Position numbers and translations under genes: made by a program | Virus record (IMG/VR): IMGVR_UViG_3300024262_000159 | Span: 1-31,111 of that record | Origin: a virus | Strand: one strand, 5' to 3' | Length of the DNA: 31,111 bases | Shown: positions 7,532 to 15,335 of the stretch, one piece after another | How the letters are laid out: every line of letters starts with the position of its first letter | How positions within the stretch are numbered: the first letter of the stretch is position 1 | The notes under the pieces: generated by a model | What the model saw: only the letters and a program-made list of their open reading frames with translations | The model's database searches: none | Told to the model about the DNA's origin: nothing

Positions 7532-7912
7532 CTACTCGTCAATCGCCGGGGGCTCCAGTCTCAGGGGTTCGATGCCCTCGACTGGCGCCTCTGGCGTAGC
7601 AGGAACAGCAGCAGGAACAGCAGCAGGAACAGCAGCAGGAGGGGTGGTGGCGTTGCGCAACAGCGCCAACACCTCTTCTTTAGCTAGCTCCTCTACACCA
7701 ATTGGAGGAGGGGGCGCGGGCGGTTCATGTTTAGGCAGAACTATATTCTTAGGTAGCACACCGTGGGCCGCAGCTATTTCTGGGTCGATAACTCCGTGTT
7801 CCAGGCCCAGGCGGTTCAGCGCAGCTATCACTTGTGGCAAGTGCAGCCGGCCACCAGCAGTTTTTACCCGGTGGGCCCCTATGTGCCGAAAGAATACTGC
7901 CAGAGAACTCAT
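7532..7912 (-). CDS. Hypothetical proline/alanine-rich protein downstream of portal
   Basis: 126 residues from the ATG at 7912, which overlaps the previous stop as ATGA; GGAG lies about 11 bases before it. A longer frame starting at 7957 would overlap the neighbour by 49 bases and is less likely. Residues 1-65 could form a small helical domain (MSSLAVFFRHIGAH, LPQVIAALNRLGLEHGVIDPEIAAAHGVLP). The rest is low-complexity, with PPAPPPP and three tandem AAVP units before a Pro/Glu tail. I do not recognise it. Its place after the portal fits a small virion or packaging accessory protein, an inference from context only. Confidence 0.65.
   Translation of the reverse strand: MSSLAVFFRHIGAHRVKTAGGRLHLPQVIAALNRLGLEHGVIDPEIAAAHGVLPKNIVLPKHEPPAPPPPIGVEELAKEEVLALLRNATTPPAAVPAAVPAAVPATPEAPVEGIEPLRLEPPAIDE
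7599..7634. repeat. Three tandem 12-bp units inside the 7532 gene
   Basis: Three perfect copies of GCAGGAACAGCA encode the repeating Ala-Val-Pro-Ala linker of the minus-strand gene. A partial fourth copy follows. This is a slippage-prone linker. Confidence 0.85.
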
Positions 7913-8304
7913 TTTTCTGGTGCTCCTTTTTTCGGTTTTTCGTCCGGGACGAGGCACTTAACAGATACCATCGTGCGCCCGTCTTGGAGGTGCTGCCATT
8001 CTTCGCGGGCCATGAGCCACTTCTTTTGCAGACAGTTGTTCACCATATTTTCCAGCATCTCGCACTGCTCGGGGTCAGACAGGTCGAATAGCCCGTAAGA
8101 GGCACGGAACTTCTCGCGCATACCAAACATGTTTCGACCAGTCTTACGGTCAATGCTGGTTTGAACCTCTTCATCAGAGATTTCTACGTGCTTACCCGGA
8201 TGGATAGGCGGCATTTCTTGGTCGGTCTGCATGTGTTCCATCAGCTTGGAAAAGTCGGGGTCGTGGCCGAACAGTTCTTGCATCGGATCTCTTGCGTCGC
8301 TCAC
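7909..8304 (-). CDS. Hypothetical small protein between portal and 7532 gene
   Basis: 131 residues starting at GTG 8304, which overlaps the portal stop as GTGA; the stop overlaps the next ATG the same way. Such coupling usually means fixed stoichiometry with the neighbours. The protein is acidic at the N-terminus (ELFGHDPDFSKLMEHMQTDQEMPP), has a helical middle (SDPEQCEMLENMVNNCLQKKWLMAREEWQHL) and ends in a basic KPKKGAPEK tail. There is no recognised domain, signal peptide or membrane segment. Context suggests a head or packaging accessory protein. Confidence 0.7.
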   Translation of the reverse strand: MSDARDPMQELFGHDPDFSKLMEHMQTDQEMPPIHPGKHVEISDEEVQTSIDRKTGRNMFGMREKFRASYGLFDLSDPEQCEMLENMVNNCLQKKWLMAREEWQHLQDGRTMVSVKCLVPDEKPKKGAPEK

Positions 8305-10037
8305 ATCGCACCGCCTTGTTGTTGTTGTGCACGCATATCTTGTCGCATCATGGCCTCATTCTGCGTTTGCAACTCTTCCATGCGCTGGATAACTACGGAG
8401 TACATGACGAAGTCTTCCATCTGGAGGGAGTGCAGGTAACTCTTGCGCGTACCTTCGTCCATGGACATTATCTGCTGCGCAATCTGGTCAGCCTGCGCGA
8501 CTACAGCTTGCTGGTCGTAGCCCTGCGGTTGTTCCGTCTGGGTAGACGCGCGTGCTCGGTCAGCTAGGTTTTGCTGCATTTGCTGCATATCTTGGTCCAC
8601 TTCCCACTGGAACTTCGCTTCGTCCAGCGTCTCCTGCTTTCGAAGCTCGCGCTCCTTGATGATGTCGCGCCCAAACATATTGGCGATGGAAGTAGTCGAC
8701 AGCAGCTGGTTCCCGGAAGCTTGGTTAGCCTGGAGAAGAGCCATCTTTTGCTGGACATCGTCAACAAGCTTGAACGGTTCGAGGTCTAAACGAATCTTTT
8801 TCCACCCCAAGAATTCGGAACACTTGTTGGTAACCCACTGCGCCTGATCAATGAGTTGCGTGGTGTAGTTCAGTAGCTGATTCTCCAGCATCCTGAGAGT
8901 TACGCTAGACCCAGTAGCAGAGAGTCCGCCGTAGATGAACTCGCGAGGGATCCCCATCGCTGCGATGATGCTGTCCTCGGCCTCTTTGATTTCTCCAGTG
9001 ACCATGAGCGCTCGGCCTTGGCCGCCTACGTTGGTCACACCAACAGGAATCGGAGAAAACATAAGGTGCAGTGGGTCTTTTCGCCACGCCTTCAAATTCA
9101 TCTTGGTTTCGTTGATCCAGTTGGACAGGGAGATTGTAATCGTCGGATCCGAATTCTGCGTTGGTTGCGTTGGGTGCATCACCCGAAAAGGTACGATGTG
9201 CTCAAGGGAGATGGCTTCGTTTGCCTTACGAAGAACTGCCGTGTAAAAGAACTGTTTCAGCGTGGACGTAAGGGGCGGGAAGCCCCAGCGAGAATCGATA
9301 CCCGCGGGCGCGTCTGCCTTCATGTGATACAGCTTGTCGTGACCGAATTTGAATATTTTGCGCTCTGCGATGCAGTCAATGAACGCAAGGGGTGTCGTTG
9401 CTAACAGATGTTTGTTGCCGGAGCGCAGTCTGTCTCGAAAGTCAGTCGGGATTCTGTAGAAGTACTCCGATTCTCCGGTGATGGGGTTCTGTTCGATTTC
9501 AATTTGCTTCGGGTCCCAGCGGATAACGTTGATCCCGCGCGGGTGGCGTAGCTTTTCGTCAACAACCTTGGCCGAAACCTCTTTGTTGCAATTGCTGCAG
9601 CGCATAAGGAAGTTGGCGCTCTTGTTTTTGATCTTGAACTTGTACGTAGCGTGCCTAATACTCATGCGTGTTTTGCATGAGGGGCACTCTAAGAACCGTT
9701 TGAATGGGAAGTACACAGAAACGAAGCTGTTCCCGTACACGTGCCGGTCGATGCCAGTCTTGGTCAGAACAGTCTTTAGTTGGATAGTATTCTCGAGTAA
9801 GTTCTTGTACTTTTGTTTGAGCTTTGGGCTGTCTGTCTCGAAAATTAGATCTGTTACAGGGTAGACAGCAAACTTGTTCAGCGCTGCAAAGATCTGCGGG
9901 CTGTTGTAGTACAAGTATTCACAGTACGTGAACAAAGACTTGAGCTGTCGGGGCACAAACGTAGTGAGGTAGTCAAACAGAGGATTCGGGTGCTGAACTC
10001 CGCGGTTTGCGTAGTCGGTATCTGTACTTAGGGGCAT
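8301..10037 (-). CDS. Portal protein with internal zinc ribbon
   Basis: 578 residues. Portal proteins form the dodecameric ring through which terminase pumps DNA into the prohead. Portal-like features are the N-terminal NSPQIFAALNKFAVYPVTDLIF (45-66), GIDRHVYGNSFVSVYFPF (95-112), MKADAPAGIDSRWGFPPL in the middle, IKEAEDSIIAAMGIPREFIYGG and the long helical stem-like part. The C-terminus is Gln/Met-rich (MQQMQQNLAD to QQQQGGAM). An insertion at 118-150 holds CPSC and CSNC, a four-Cys zinc ribbon that is unusual in portals. Start: ATG 10037 with AGGAG 7 bases upstream, 29 bases after a -10 element. It is the first gene of its unit and is translationally coupled to the next. The lack of other portal candidates and the presence of TerL in the same genome support the call. 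Confidence 0.85.
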   Translation of the reverse strand: MPLSTDTDYANRGVQHPNPLFDYLTTFVPRQLKSLFTYCEYLYYNSPQIFAALNKFAVYPVTDLIFETDSPKLKQKYKNLLENTIQLKTVLTKTGIDRHVYGNSFVSVYFPFKRFLECPSCKTRMSIRHATYKFKIKNKSANFLMRCSNCNKEVSAKVVDEKLRHPRGINVIRWDPKQIEIEQNPITGESEYFYRIPTDFRDRLRSGNKHLLATTPLAFIDCIAERKIFKFGHDKLYHMKADAPAGIDSRWGFPPLTSTLKQFFYTAVLRKANEAISLEHIVPFRVMHPTQPTQNSDPTITISLSNWINETKMNLKAWRKDPLHLMFSPIPVGVTNVGGQGRALMVTGEIKEAEDSIIAAMGIPREFIYGGLSATGSSVTLRMLENQLLNYTTQLIDQAQWVTNKCSEFLGWKKIRLDLEPFKLVDDVQQKMALLQANQASGNQLLSTTSIANMFGRDIIKERELRKQETLDEAKFQWEVDQDMQQMQQNLADRARASTQTEQPQGYDQQAVVAQADQIAQQIMSMDEGTRKSYLHSLQMEDFVMYSVVIQRMEELQTQNEAMMRQDMRAQQQQGGAM

Positions 10038-10065
10038 GCGTACGCTCCTGACGAAATGCTAAAAA

Positions 10066-10094
10066 ATAATAGGGTACCCACACCCGCAGTTCAA
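10066..10094 (-). promoter_or_regulatory. Sigma70-like promoter for the portal operon
   Basis: Read on the minus strand: -35 TTGAAC (10094-10089), 17-base spacer, -10 TATTAT (10071-10066). The spacer ends in CCC directly before the -10, as in other promoters of this window. The portal ATG is 29 bases downstream with a good ribosome-binding site. Confidence 0.6.
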
Positions 10095-10118
10095 GGGATT
10101 TGTCTTGCGGGGAATACG

Positions 10119-10131
10119 TTTACCGCGTAAA
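10119..10131. promoter_or_regulatory. Dyad operator TTTACCGCGTAAA, site 1
   Basis: A 13-bp dyad (TTTAC-CGC-GTAAA) immediately before the ribosome-binding site of the helicase gene. It is identical to the site at 15336 and resembles the KorB operator TTTAGCSGCTAAA. It probably controls the 10144 operon or serves as a ParB-type binding site. Confidence 0.5.
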
Positions 10132-10143
10132 AAAGGAGAAACC

Positions 10144-12030
10144 ATGGCTGACACAGCTGAGCCCGTAGTATGTAACGTCACACACTGGAGGGGGACTCCC
10201 GTGTTTGCGCTCCCTTCTTTAGGGCAGTATCTCAATCGCATCTATGGCGCCACTTTCATCCAGGGTAAGGGATTTTGGCTATTTCCAGCATACTACCCCG
10301 TTTTTGAGAACGTTGTCCACGATATTGATCTGGTGGTCCCGGGGGTACGGTACACCGACAAAGCGCTTGAACACATCGCTAGCATGCGTGAGCTGCATGA
10401 GCAAGTAAACAACGGTGAGGTGGTCTACGGGGATGACTTTGAGTTTGTTACGTCACCGTACGCGCACCAGGAGGAGGCTCTAAAGTTCGCACTGGCGCTC
10501 CCGCGGTGTGGCATTTTTTACGACATGGGTCTCGGCAAAACCAAGATCGTAGTGGACCTCATCCGGCACGAACAGAAGAAAACTCTGGTGTTGTCCCCGT
10601 CAGTGGGCGTCGACGTTTGGTTGCGCGAAAGCGAGGTCCATTCTGGAGGAGCACTGAATGCAGTAGCTCTTAAGGGCACGGCTAAAAAGAGAGCGAAGAT
10701 GCTCGATGAACTCTCTAGAGACGCCGACATTATAATTGTTAGCTACGACACGGCCAAGCGGGAACACGACAACCTGGTAGACAAGTTCCCCTACGAAATG
10801 ATCGTAGCCGACGAAAGCCACTTCTTACGTGGCCATAAATCAGCGCGTACCAAGTGTGCCCAGTCGTTAGCGAGCCGGGCCCATCGGAGGGTGATCCTTT
10901 CGGGGACGCCGTCTCTGGGTAACCCACTTCATCTGTGGGGGCAGCTGGCTTTCTTGGCCCCGTACCTACCGGCTAAGGATTTTTGGACGTTTAGAAAAAG
11001 GTACTGCATTACGGGGGAATCGAGCAACTACCGACTCCCGGCAAAGGTACGCAAAAACATGATTGTAGGATTCAAGAACCTGGACCACTTGAATACCAAA
11101 GTACAAAAGATGGCTGTTAGACGAAAAAAGGAAGATTGCTTGGATCTCCCTGAACGTACGATACAAGACATCCATTTTGATATCGTTGGAGACCAGCGCG
11201 GTACGTACAACAAGTTCGTGGATAGCTTATCAGTCGAACTTGAAAACGGTGAGGCGTACGAGGTGGCCAACGCAGCGGTGTCCATCCAGAAACTTCTCCA
11301 AGTTTTGAGTGGCTTCTTTATTGTGCCCCCGCCGAATATCTGTGACGGGTGCAAGCACATTGCTAAGTGTGTTGACGATGGTGTGAAGCCGTACACGAAG
11401 AGATGCCACGTCCAGAAGAAAGCCCCCGACACTAAGATTCAGGACTTGAAGTCCAACCCAAAAATGTTTGCTCTGGAAGAGCAGCTCGACGGTATTTTGG
11501 CGGAGGACAGAAACAAGTGCATCGTCTGGGGGTGGTTTCGGCACGAACTGGATATGATCGAAGCCATGCTTAAGAAAAAAGACATAGGGTATCTCAGAAT
11601 AGACGGCTCGAACAGCACTAAGGGCTCCGAGTATTCTCAGAAATTCAACGAAGACCCGACAATCAAAGTGTGGTTGGCGCAGGTCAGTACGGGTGTCGCG
11701 CTCACACTAACGGCCGCGAGCTACATGATTTACTACAACCTGCCATATGACCTGGGTTCGTATCAACAAGCCATGGACCGTAACTACCGCATTGGGCAGG
11801 AACGTCCTGTGTTCGTTTACCGGTTGGTATGTCGGGATAGCGTCCTGGAGTATGTAGCTGCATCGCTAAGCCAGAAGAAAAACATTGCAGACACACTTAC
11901 GGATGTCATCAACTGCATCACATGTAAGTACGGGCTCATTTGCATGGCTAACGGGGTACAGCCTTTCCAGGAGGGTTGCCGGTACAAAACCAAAACAGCA
12001 CGTGTTCGCATCAAACCCAAAAAACTGTGA
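10144..12030 (+). CDS. SNF2-family (superfamily 2) helicase/translocase with two Cys4 clusters
   Basis: 628 residues. ATP-driven translocase on duplex DNA. Motifs: Q-like YAHQEEAL (106-113), Walker A DMGLGKT (127-133), DESH box (223-226), SGTP motif III (253-256), then the second RecA lobe with IVWGWFRHELDMIE, LRIDGSN, VSTGVALTLTAASYMIYYNLPYDLGSYQQAMDRNYRIGQ (about 514-551), the SNF2 motifs V and VI. Two Cys clusters with the same spacing C-x2-C-x5-C-x11-C lie between the lobes (C400, 403, 409, 421) and at the C-terminus (C591, 594, 600, 612); both contain GVxP. They could bind zinc or Fe-S. The start is ATG 10144, with AAGGAG 6 bases upstream. It is the first gene of the plus-strand operon and likely acts in replication, recombination or fork remodelling. 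Confidence 0.93.
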   Translation: MADTAEPVVCNVTHWRGTPVFALPSLGQYLNRIYGATFIQGKGFWLFPAYYPVFENVVHDIDLVVPGVRYTDKALEHIASMRELHEQVNNGEVVYGDDFEFVTSPYAHQEEALKFALALPRCGIFYDMGLGKTKIVVDLIRHEQKKTLVLSPSVGVDVWLRESEVHSGGALNAVALKGTAKKRAKMLDELSRDADIIIVSYDTAKREHDNLVDKFPYEMIVADESHFLRGHKSARTKCAQSLASRAHRRVILSGTPSLGNPLHLWGQLAFLAPYLPAKDFWTFRKRYCITGESSNYRLPAKVRKNMIVGFKNLDHLNTKVQKMAVRRKKEDCLDLPERTIQDIHFDIVGDQRGTYNKFVDSLSVELENGEAYEVANAAVSIQKLLQVLSGFFIVPPPNICDGCKHIAKCVDDGVKPYTKRCHVQKKAPDTKIQDLKSNPKMFALEEQLDGILAEDRNKCIVWGWFRHELDMIEAMLKKKDIGYLRIDGSNSTKGSEYSQKFNEDPTIKVWLAQVSTGVALTLTAASYMIYYNLPYDLGSYQQAMDRNYRIGQERPVFVYRLVCRDSVLEYVAASLSQKKNIADTLTDVINCITCKYGLICMANGVQPFQEGCRYKTKTARVRIKPKKL

Positions 12031-12065
12031 TTGCGTGGTACAAGGCGCTGGATTGGAGGGTTTAC

Positions 12066-12644
12066 ATGCAAAGTTTGGTAGTAACCATAGACGGTTCTTG
12101 CAGGCGTAAGCGGATGGGCGTGGGTGTGCTGGTGCGTGACACAAATACTGACGAAATAGTACACACGGTGTCCAAAGGAGTGGGGTGGGGGACGTCATGT
12201 CGGGCTGAGTGGCACGCGTTGCTCACAGCGTGCACGCTCATGTGCGACAAATTCCCGTGTGCATCAATTATTATTTACACAGACAGTCAGTTGGTGTACC
12301 GGCAGCTATCCGGAGAATACCAGGTACGCGATAAGCACCTGAAGCCGATGCACCGAAAAGCAGTCGCCCAACTAAAGAAACTGAGGGCAAGAATCAGGTG
12401 GCACAGACGCAATGAAGGCGATGGACCCTTGGCAGATGAACTAGCAAACAAAGGAGGTTGGCGTGGACGTAACCATCGAATGCAAGTGGACAAAGGAACA
12501 CATCGAGGAGATGCTTCTGGAGAAGATGCACAGCGAAGGGTTGAAAGTTATCCCGCAGAAGAAAAAGAAGGAGGGGGACCCGGACAGGATGTTTGTATGG
12601 CCCCGGAGCGGGGGAGCCAGAGTCCGTGCTCGTGCGGTGATTGA
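12066..12644 (+). CDS. rnhA: Ribonuclease HI
   Basis: Cuts RNA in RNA-DNA hybrids, for example to remove replication primers. All four catalytic acids of RNase HI are visible: D9 in VTIDGS, E48 in CRAEWHALLTAC, D73 in YTDSQLVYRQL, D124 in ADELANKGG; H113 in RWHRRNEGDG may be the flexible-loop His. The ATG at 12066 has GGAGG 6 bases upstream. The catalytic domain ends at about residue 131, yet the frame runs another 61 residues across the start of the next gene. That tail is Arg/Gly/Glu-rich and looks like an out-of-frame reading. Either the overlap is real or a frameshift removed the natural stop. It lies in the helicase operon. Confidence 0.88.
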   Translation: MQSLVVTIDGSCRRKRMGVGVLVRDTNTDEIVHTVSKGVGWGTSCRAEWHALLTACTLMCDKFPCASIIIYTDSQLVYRQLSGEYQVRDKHLKPMHRKAVAQLKKLRARIRWHRRNEGDGPLADELANKGGWRGRNHRMQVDKGTHRGDASGEDAQRRVESYPAEEKEGGGPGQDVCMAPERGSQSPCSCGD

Positions 12645-12858
12645 CCCTGACGCACGAGAAGTTCCGATGGACCAGGAAACTGAAGAGGAGGACAGCGAAG
12701 AGGAGGTATCTCCGCCGATGGATCTGTCACTACTCCCAGACGGAGCTAACGTAGCAGCCATACGCGCTATCGAAAACGCAACCAAGGAAGATCCTTTGGA
12801 GAGAGCGGCCAAACAACGTCGCTTGAGCCCCGGGGAATCGAGGGAGCGAGATGAGTGA
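12463..12858 (+). CDS. Hypothetical acidic protein in replication operon
   Basis: 131 residues starting at GTG 12463 with a strong AAAGGAGG four bases upstream, which decides the start despite the 182-base overlap with the RNase H frame. The N-terminus (MDVTIECKWTKEHIEEMLLEKMHSEGLKVIPQKKKK) could be a small DNA- or protein-binding helix pair. A highly acidic segment follows (about 73-87, EETEEEDSEEEV type) and then a helix and an Arg-rich tail. I do not recognise it. The stop lies inside the start of the next gene (8-base overlap), so it is co-translated with the Cas4-like nuclease. Confidence 0.7.
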   Translation: MDVTIECKWTKEHIEEMLLEKMHSEGLKVIPQKKKKEGDPDRMFVWPRSGGARVRARAVIDPDAREVPMDQETEEEDSEEEVSPPMDLSLLPDGANVAAIRAIENATKEDPLERAAKQRRLSPGESRERDE

Positions 12859-13741
12859 GCACAGCGACGAACTCTTTGTCCTTGAGGGGATGCCAGAGCT
12901 GGGCGAGGAAGAGGAGTTCAAAAAGTTAGTCAACGAAGCACAGTTAGAGGAAACGGTTCTCCATCTCCCGCGTGGGTACCTATCGATATCCCAGGTGGGT
13001 ATGTACATGCGCTGCGGGCTTCAGTACAAGTATCGGTACGTAGACGATCTGATTAGAGCACCAGGAGTGGCGATGATTGAGGGGAGTGCGATGCACAAGG
13101 CGCTCGAGGTTGCTCTGAAGGAGAAGATGGATCACGGTACCGTTGCGCCCGTTAGCGTTTTGCTAGATGCGTGGCGCGATTCGTGGACGCAGAAAAAGAC
13201 GGAAGTGCAGGACTGGGGAGATGACGGAAAAACCAAGACCGAACAGACGGTAGAGAACCGGGGACACGCCCTGGTGAAGTTGTACCACGATGACCATCTA
13301 CCTAGCTCCAACCCTTCGGGGGTTGAAAAGCGGTTTTGGACGCTGGTTGGAGAAACGAGATCTCCAGTGTTGGGGTACATCGATTTAATCGACGTGGATA
13401 TTGTAGACGAGATTCCGGGTCCAACGGTGGTTGACCACAAAGTTGTGCGCTCTGCGAAGTCTCAAGCCGACACGGATTCTGACATGCAGCTTACCATGTA
13501 CGCGCACGCGATGGGAACTCCACGCGTACGGTTTGATTCGTTCTGCAAGACCAAAGCGCCGAAGATCAAAACAACGCGTTCCATGCGCACAACGCAAGAC
13601 TACAAGTGGGTGGCGCACATCTTTGACGCGGTGGCTACAAACATCAGCAAAGGTGTGTTCATGCCTGCGGATCCTACAGGGTGGATATGCTCACGAAAGT
13701 TCTGTGGGTACTACGATTCTTGCAGAGGGAAGAAACGATGA
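12851..13741 (+). CDS. Cas4/RecB-like PD-(D/E)XK nuclease with Fe-S cluster (copy 1)
   Basis: 296 residues. Predicted metal-dependent DNA exonuclease. Layout as in Cas4: first cluster Cys C55 (MYMRCGLQYKYRY), active-site His H82 in GSAMHKALE, D178 in GYIDLI, D195-H-K197 in VVDHK, the QxxxY motif Q213/Y217 (DMQLTMYAHA), then three more cluster cysteines C280, C285, C291 (WICSRKFCGYYDSC). Cas4 enzymes use four cysteines for a [4Fe-4S] cluster next to the nuclease core. There is no CRISPR array or cas1 here, so a replication or recombination role like that of other phage Cas4-like proteins is more likely. A second, divergent copy lies at 17328. The upstream gene overlaps it by 8 bases and the next by 4. 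Confidence 0.88.
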   Translation: MSEHSDELFVLEGMPELGEEEEFKKLVNEAQLEETVLHLPRGYLSISQVGMYMRCGLQYKYRYVDDLIRAPGVAMIEGSAMHKALEVALKEKMDHGTVAPVSVLLDAWRDSWTQKKTEVQDWGDDGKTKTEQTVENRGHALVKLYHDDHLPSSNPSGVEKRFWTLVGETRSPVLGYIDLIDVDIVDEIPGPTVVDHKVVRSAKSQADTDSDMQLTMYAHAMGTPRVRFDSFCKTKAPKIKTTRSMRTTQDYKWVAHIFDAVATNISKGVFMPADPTGWICSRKFCGYYDSCRGKKR

Positions 13742-13941
13742 CAGAAAAACTAGACCGGATCGATTGTGACGCTCTCCACGAAATCTACGAACTCGTTGAC
13801 AAAATCAAGGGGGACGAGTTACAAACTGCAGCAAAGGGAACCAAGGTTGGGCTCACAAGAATGCGGGTGAATTTGGCTAAGGTCTCCAAACTATGCAAAG
13901 CAGTGCGTAAGCAGCTGCTGGAGATGCGCGATGGACAATGA
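13738..13941 (+). CDS. Histone H1-like (Hc1-type) small DNA-binding protein
   Basis: 67 residues from ATG 13738, which overlaps the nuclease stop as ATGA. The C-terminal half follows the pattern of bacterial and phage Hc1 proteins: KGTKVGLTRMRVNLAKVSKL then CKAVRKQLLEMR, with a Gly-x-Lys turn, an Arg-x-Arg pair and a basic helix ending in the RK dyad. Such proteins bind and compact DNA without sequence specificity. The N-terminal part is acidic and helical. A longer frame starting at 13681 would overlap the nuclease by 61 bases and has no ribosome-binding site. Family assignment is from pattern only, with no search behind it. Confidence 0.6.
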   Translation: MTEKLDRIDCDALHEIYELVDKIKGDELQTAAKGTKVGLTRMRVNLAKVSKLCKAVRKQLLEMRDGQ

Positions 13942-14101
13942 GGAAATGGAAAAGCTGGGCGTCGATGAGGACGATGACCTGAAAAAAGAAGCACAGGAGG
14001 ACAAAGGTACGTGCTGCCCTGTGTGTGGTAAAGCTGCAACAAAGCACGGCACCGTACTGGTCTGCCCTGACCATGGATCGGAGCCATTCGAACGGAAGTG
14101 A
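13931..14101 (+). CDS. Small zinc-ribbon protein
   Basis: 56 residues, ATG 13931 overlapping the previous gene by 11 bases. An acidic N-terminal helix (MDNEEMEKLGVDEDDDLKKEAQ) is followed by a compact zinc-finger-like segment: CCPVCGKAATKHGT (C28, C29, C32) and VCPDHG (C45, H48). A Cys3-His or Cys4-type knuckle is likely. It is small, lies within the replication operon, and could be a partner of a neighbouring enzyme. The family is unknown. Confidence 0.55.
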   Translation: MDNEEMEKLGVDEDDDLKKEAQEDKGTCCPVCGKAATKHGTVLVCPDHGSEPFERK

Positions 14102-14105
14102 ACGT

Positions 14106-14492
14106 ATGGCCGAAGATAACATGCAGGTGCCGACGCGTCTACTGAACGCGCAGCGAGAAATTCTTGTACGGTATGACCGCATATCAAATCTCTGGGTCGC
14201 GTACCACAACTCAGGAAAATACCCTGATGATTTTGGGCGTGAATTTTACTACGCGATAGGAAAGCTTCTGCAGGGTACCCCGGTGCCGGGGCTTCCGCTG
14301 CACCACCTCGACCCAGAGGAGGTGGCCCCTATTGTAGAACACACCAAACAGTTTGAACGCGCCCTTAGCGGGGCCAACGGAACCATGACCGACGGAAAGG
14401 GGACTACTGGATGGCAGCAAAAGCAAAAACCACTCCCAGTCAAAAGGCGCACCCGAAGCCGCGCCAGGCCAAAACCGGGCAAACCAACATAG
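14106..14492 (+). CDS. Hypothetical protein overlapping the ParB-like gene
   Basis: 128 residues from ATG 14106, five bases after the previous stop. A start at 14025 would overlap the zinc-ribbon gene by 77 bases. Residues 1-95 look like a folded helical domain (LLNAQREILVRYDRISNLWVAYHNSGKYPDDFGREFYYAIGKLL, then LDPEEVAPIVEHTKQFERAL). The last 27 residues are very basic (KRRTRSRARPKPGK) and lie in the region that also encodes the ParB-like N-terminus in another frame (14411-14492). No family recognised. Confidence 0.65.
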   Translation: MAEDNMQVPTRLLNAQREILVRYDRISNLWVAYHNSGKYPDDFGREFYYAIGKLLQGTPVPGLPLHHLDPEEVAPIVEHTKQFERALSGANGTMTDGKGTTGWQQKQKPLPVKRRTRSRARPKPGKPT

Positions 14493-15331
14493 TCAGCATC
14501 AGTATGAAAGACATCTGGGAGGAAGAAAACACCCGGGATCCTGGGTGGGAAAAGAAGGTATCTGACCTCCAAGCGTTGATCAAAGCACAGGGTCTGCTGC
14601 AGCCTGTCGGCGTTACTATACAGGGGGGCCCTAATGGTGAGCCCTTCCGGCTTGTTTTCGGTAGCCGGCGTCGAGAAGCATGCAAGCGTCTTAAGTGGAG
14701 CAAGATCGACGCCAAGGTCGCTCCGAAAAAAGCTACCCAGGTAGAGTTGTTTTTCTGGAAGCTCGGTGAGAACAGCGGGCGCAAAGATCTCACTCCTATG
14801 GAAGAGGCGCGTGCGTTTCGTCGGGCCGTAGACACTTACAAAGTGACGGCCAAGGATCTTGCGCGCCGCCTGGGAAAGACCGACGGATACGTGAGTCAAA
14901 GACTCGCGCTACTAAAACTTCCTGAAGAGGTACAGGAAGCTGTAGAGGAAGGGCGCATTACAGCGACGCACGCTCGGGAAATCTCTCGCGTGACAGACGA
15001 GAAAGAGCAGTGCAAGCTGCTCAAAAAGGCCGAGTCCATGCCGGTCAATGATTTCAAAGAACACGTCGCTGATTTAGACGGTGACAAGCGCAAAAGCTCG
15101 AACCGTGGTCGCAAGCCCCGCGAAGATAAGGTAGAGAAAGACGTCGGTGAAAAGGTTGGCGTGCGGAACGAGAAGGAATCCGTGAAAATGCTTGGGACGC
15201 TGGATACACACATGAAATCCGCAGCGCAGAAAGACACGCCAGAGGCCAAGCTTCAGCGGGAATACTACAAGGGGTGCATCCGGGGGATCATGTGGGCGCG
15301 GAAGATGGGCGGCGCCCAGAAGCTTGTCTGA
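14411..15331 (+). CDS. ParB/KorB-like DNA-binding protein
   Basis: 306 residues. The order matches the ParB/Spo0J/KorB fold: a basic disordered N-terminus, a ParB N-domain (about 27-115) containing GSRRREACKRL (84-94, counterpart of the GERRxxA CTP-binding motif), then a helix-turn-helix (VTAKDLARRLGKTDGYVSQRLALLKLP, about 145-171) and the following EEGRITATHAREIS helix pair. The C-terminus is charged. These proteins bind palindromic sites to segregate DNA or repress promoters, and many bind CTP. No ParA partner is in the window. A KorB-operator-like dyad lies five bases after its stop, with a second copy ahead of its operon. Last gene of the operon. Role inferred: regulator, or nucleoprotein organiser of the phage genome. 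Confidence 0.88.
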   Translation: MAAKAKTTPSQKAHPKPRQAKTGQTNIVSISMKDIWEEENTRDPGWEKKVSDLQALIKAQGLLQPVGVTIQGGPNGEPFRLVFGSRRREACKRLKWSKIDAKVAPKKATQVELFFWKLGENSGRKDLTPMEEARAFRRAVDTYKVTAKDLARRLGKTDGYVSQRLALLKLPEEVQEAVEEGRITATHAREISRVTDEKEQCKLLKKAESMPVNDFKEHVADLDGDKRKSSNRGRKPREDKVEKDVGEKVGVRNEKESVKMLGTLDTHMKSAAQKDTPEAKLQREYYKGCIRGIMWARKMGGAQKLV

Positions 15332-15335
15332 TTCA

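Noticed and set aside
6853-7542. Long open frames on the minus strand opposite the 6893 gene
   Set aside because: They are Arg/Ser/Cys-rich, lack ribosome-binding sites, and mirror a better-supported plus-strand gene with GGAGGG before its ATG.
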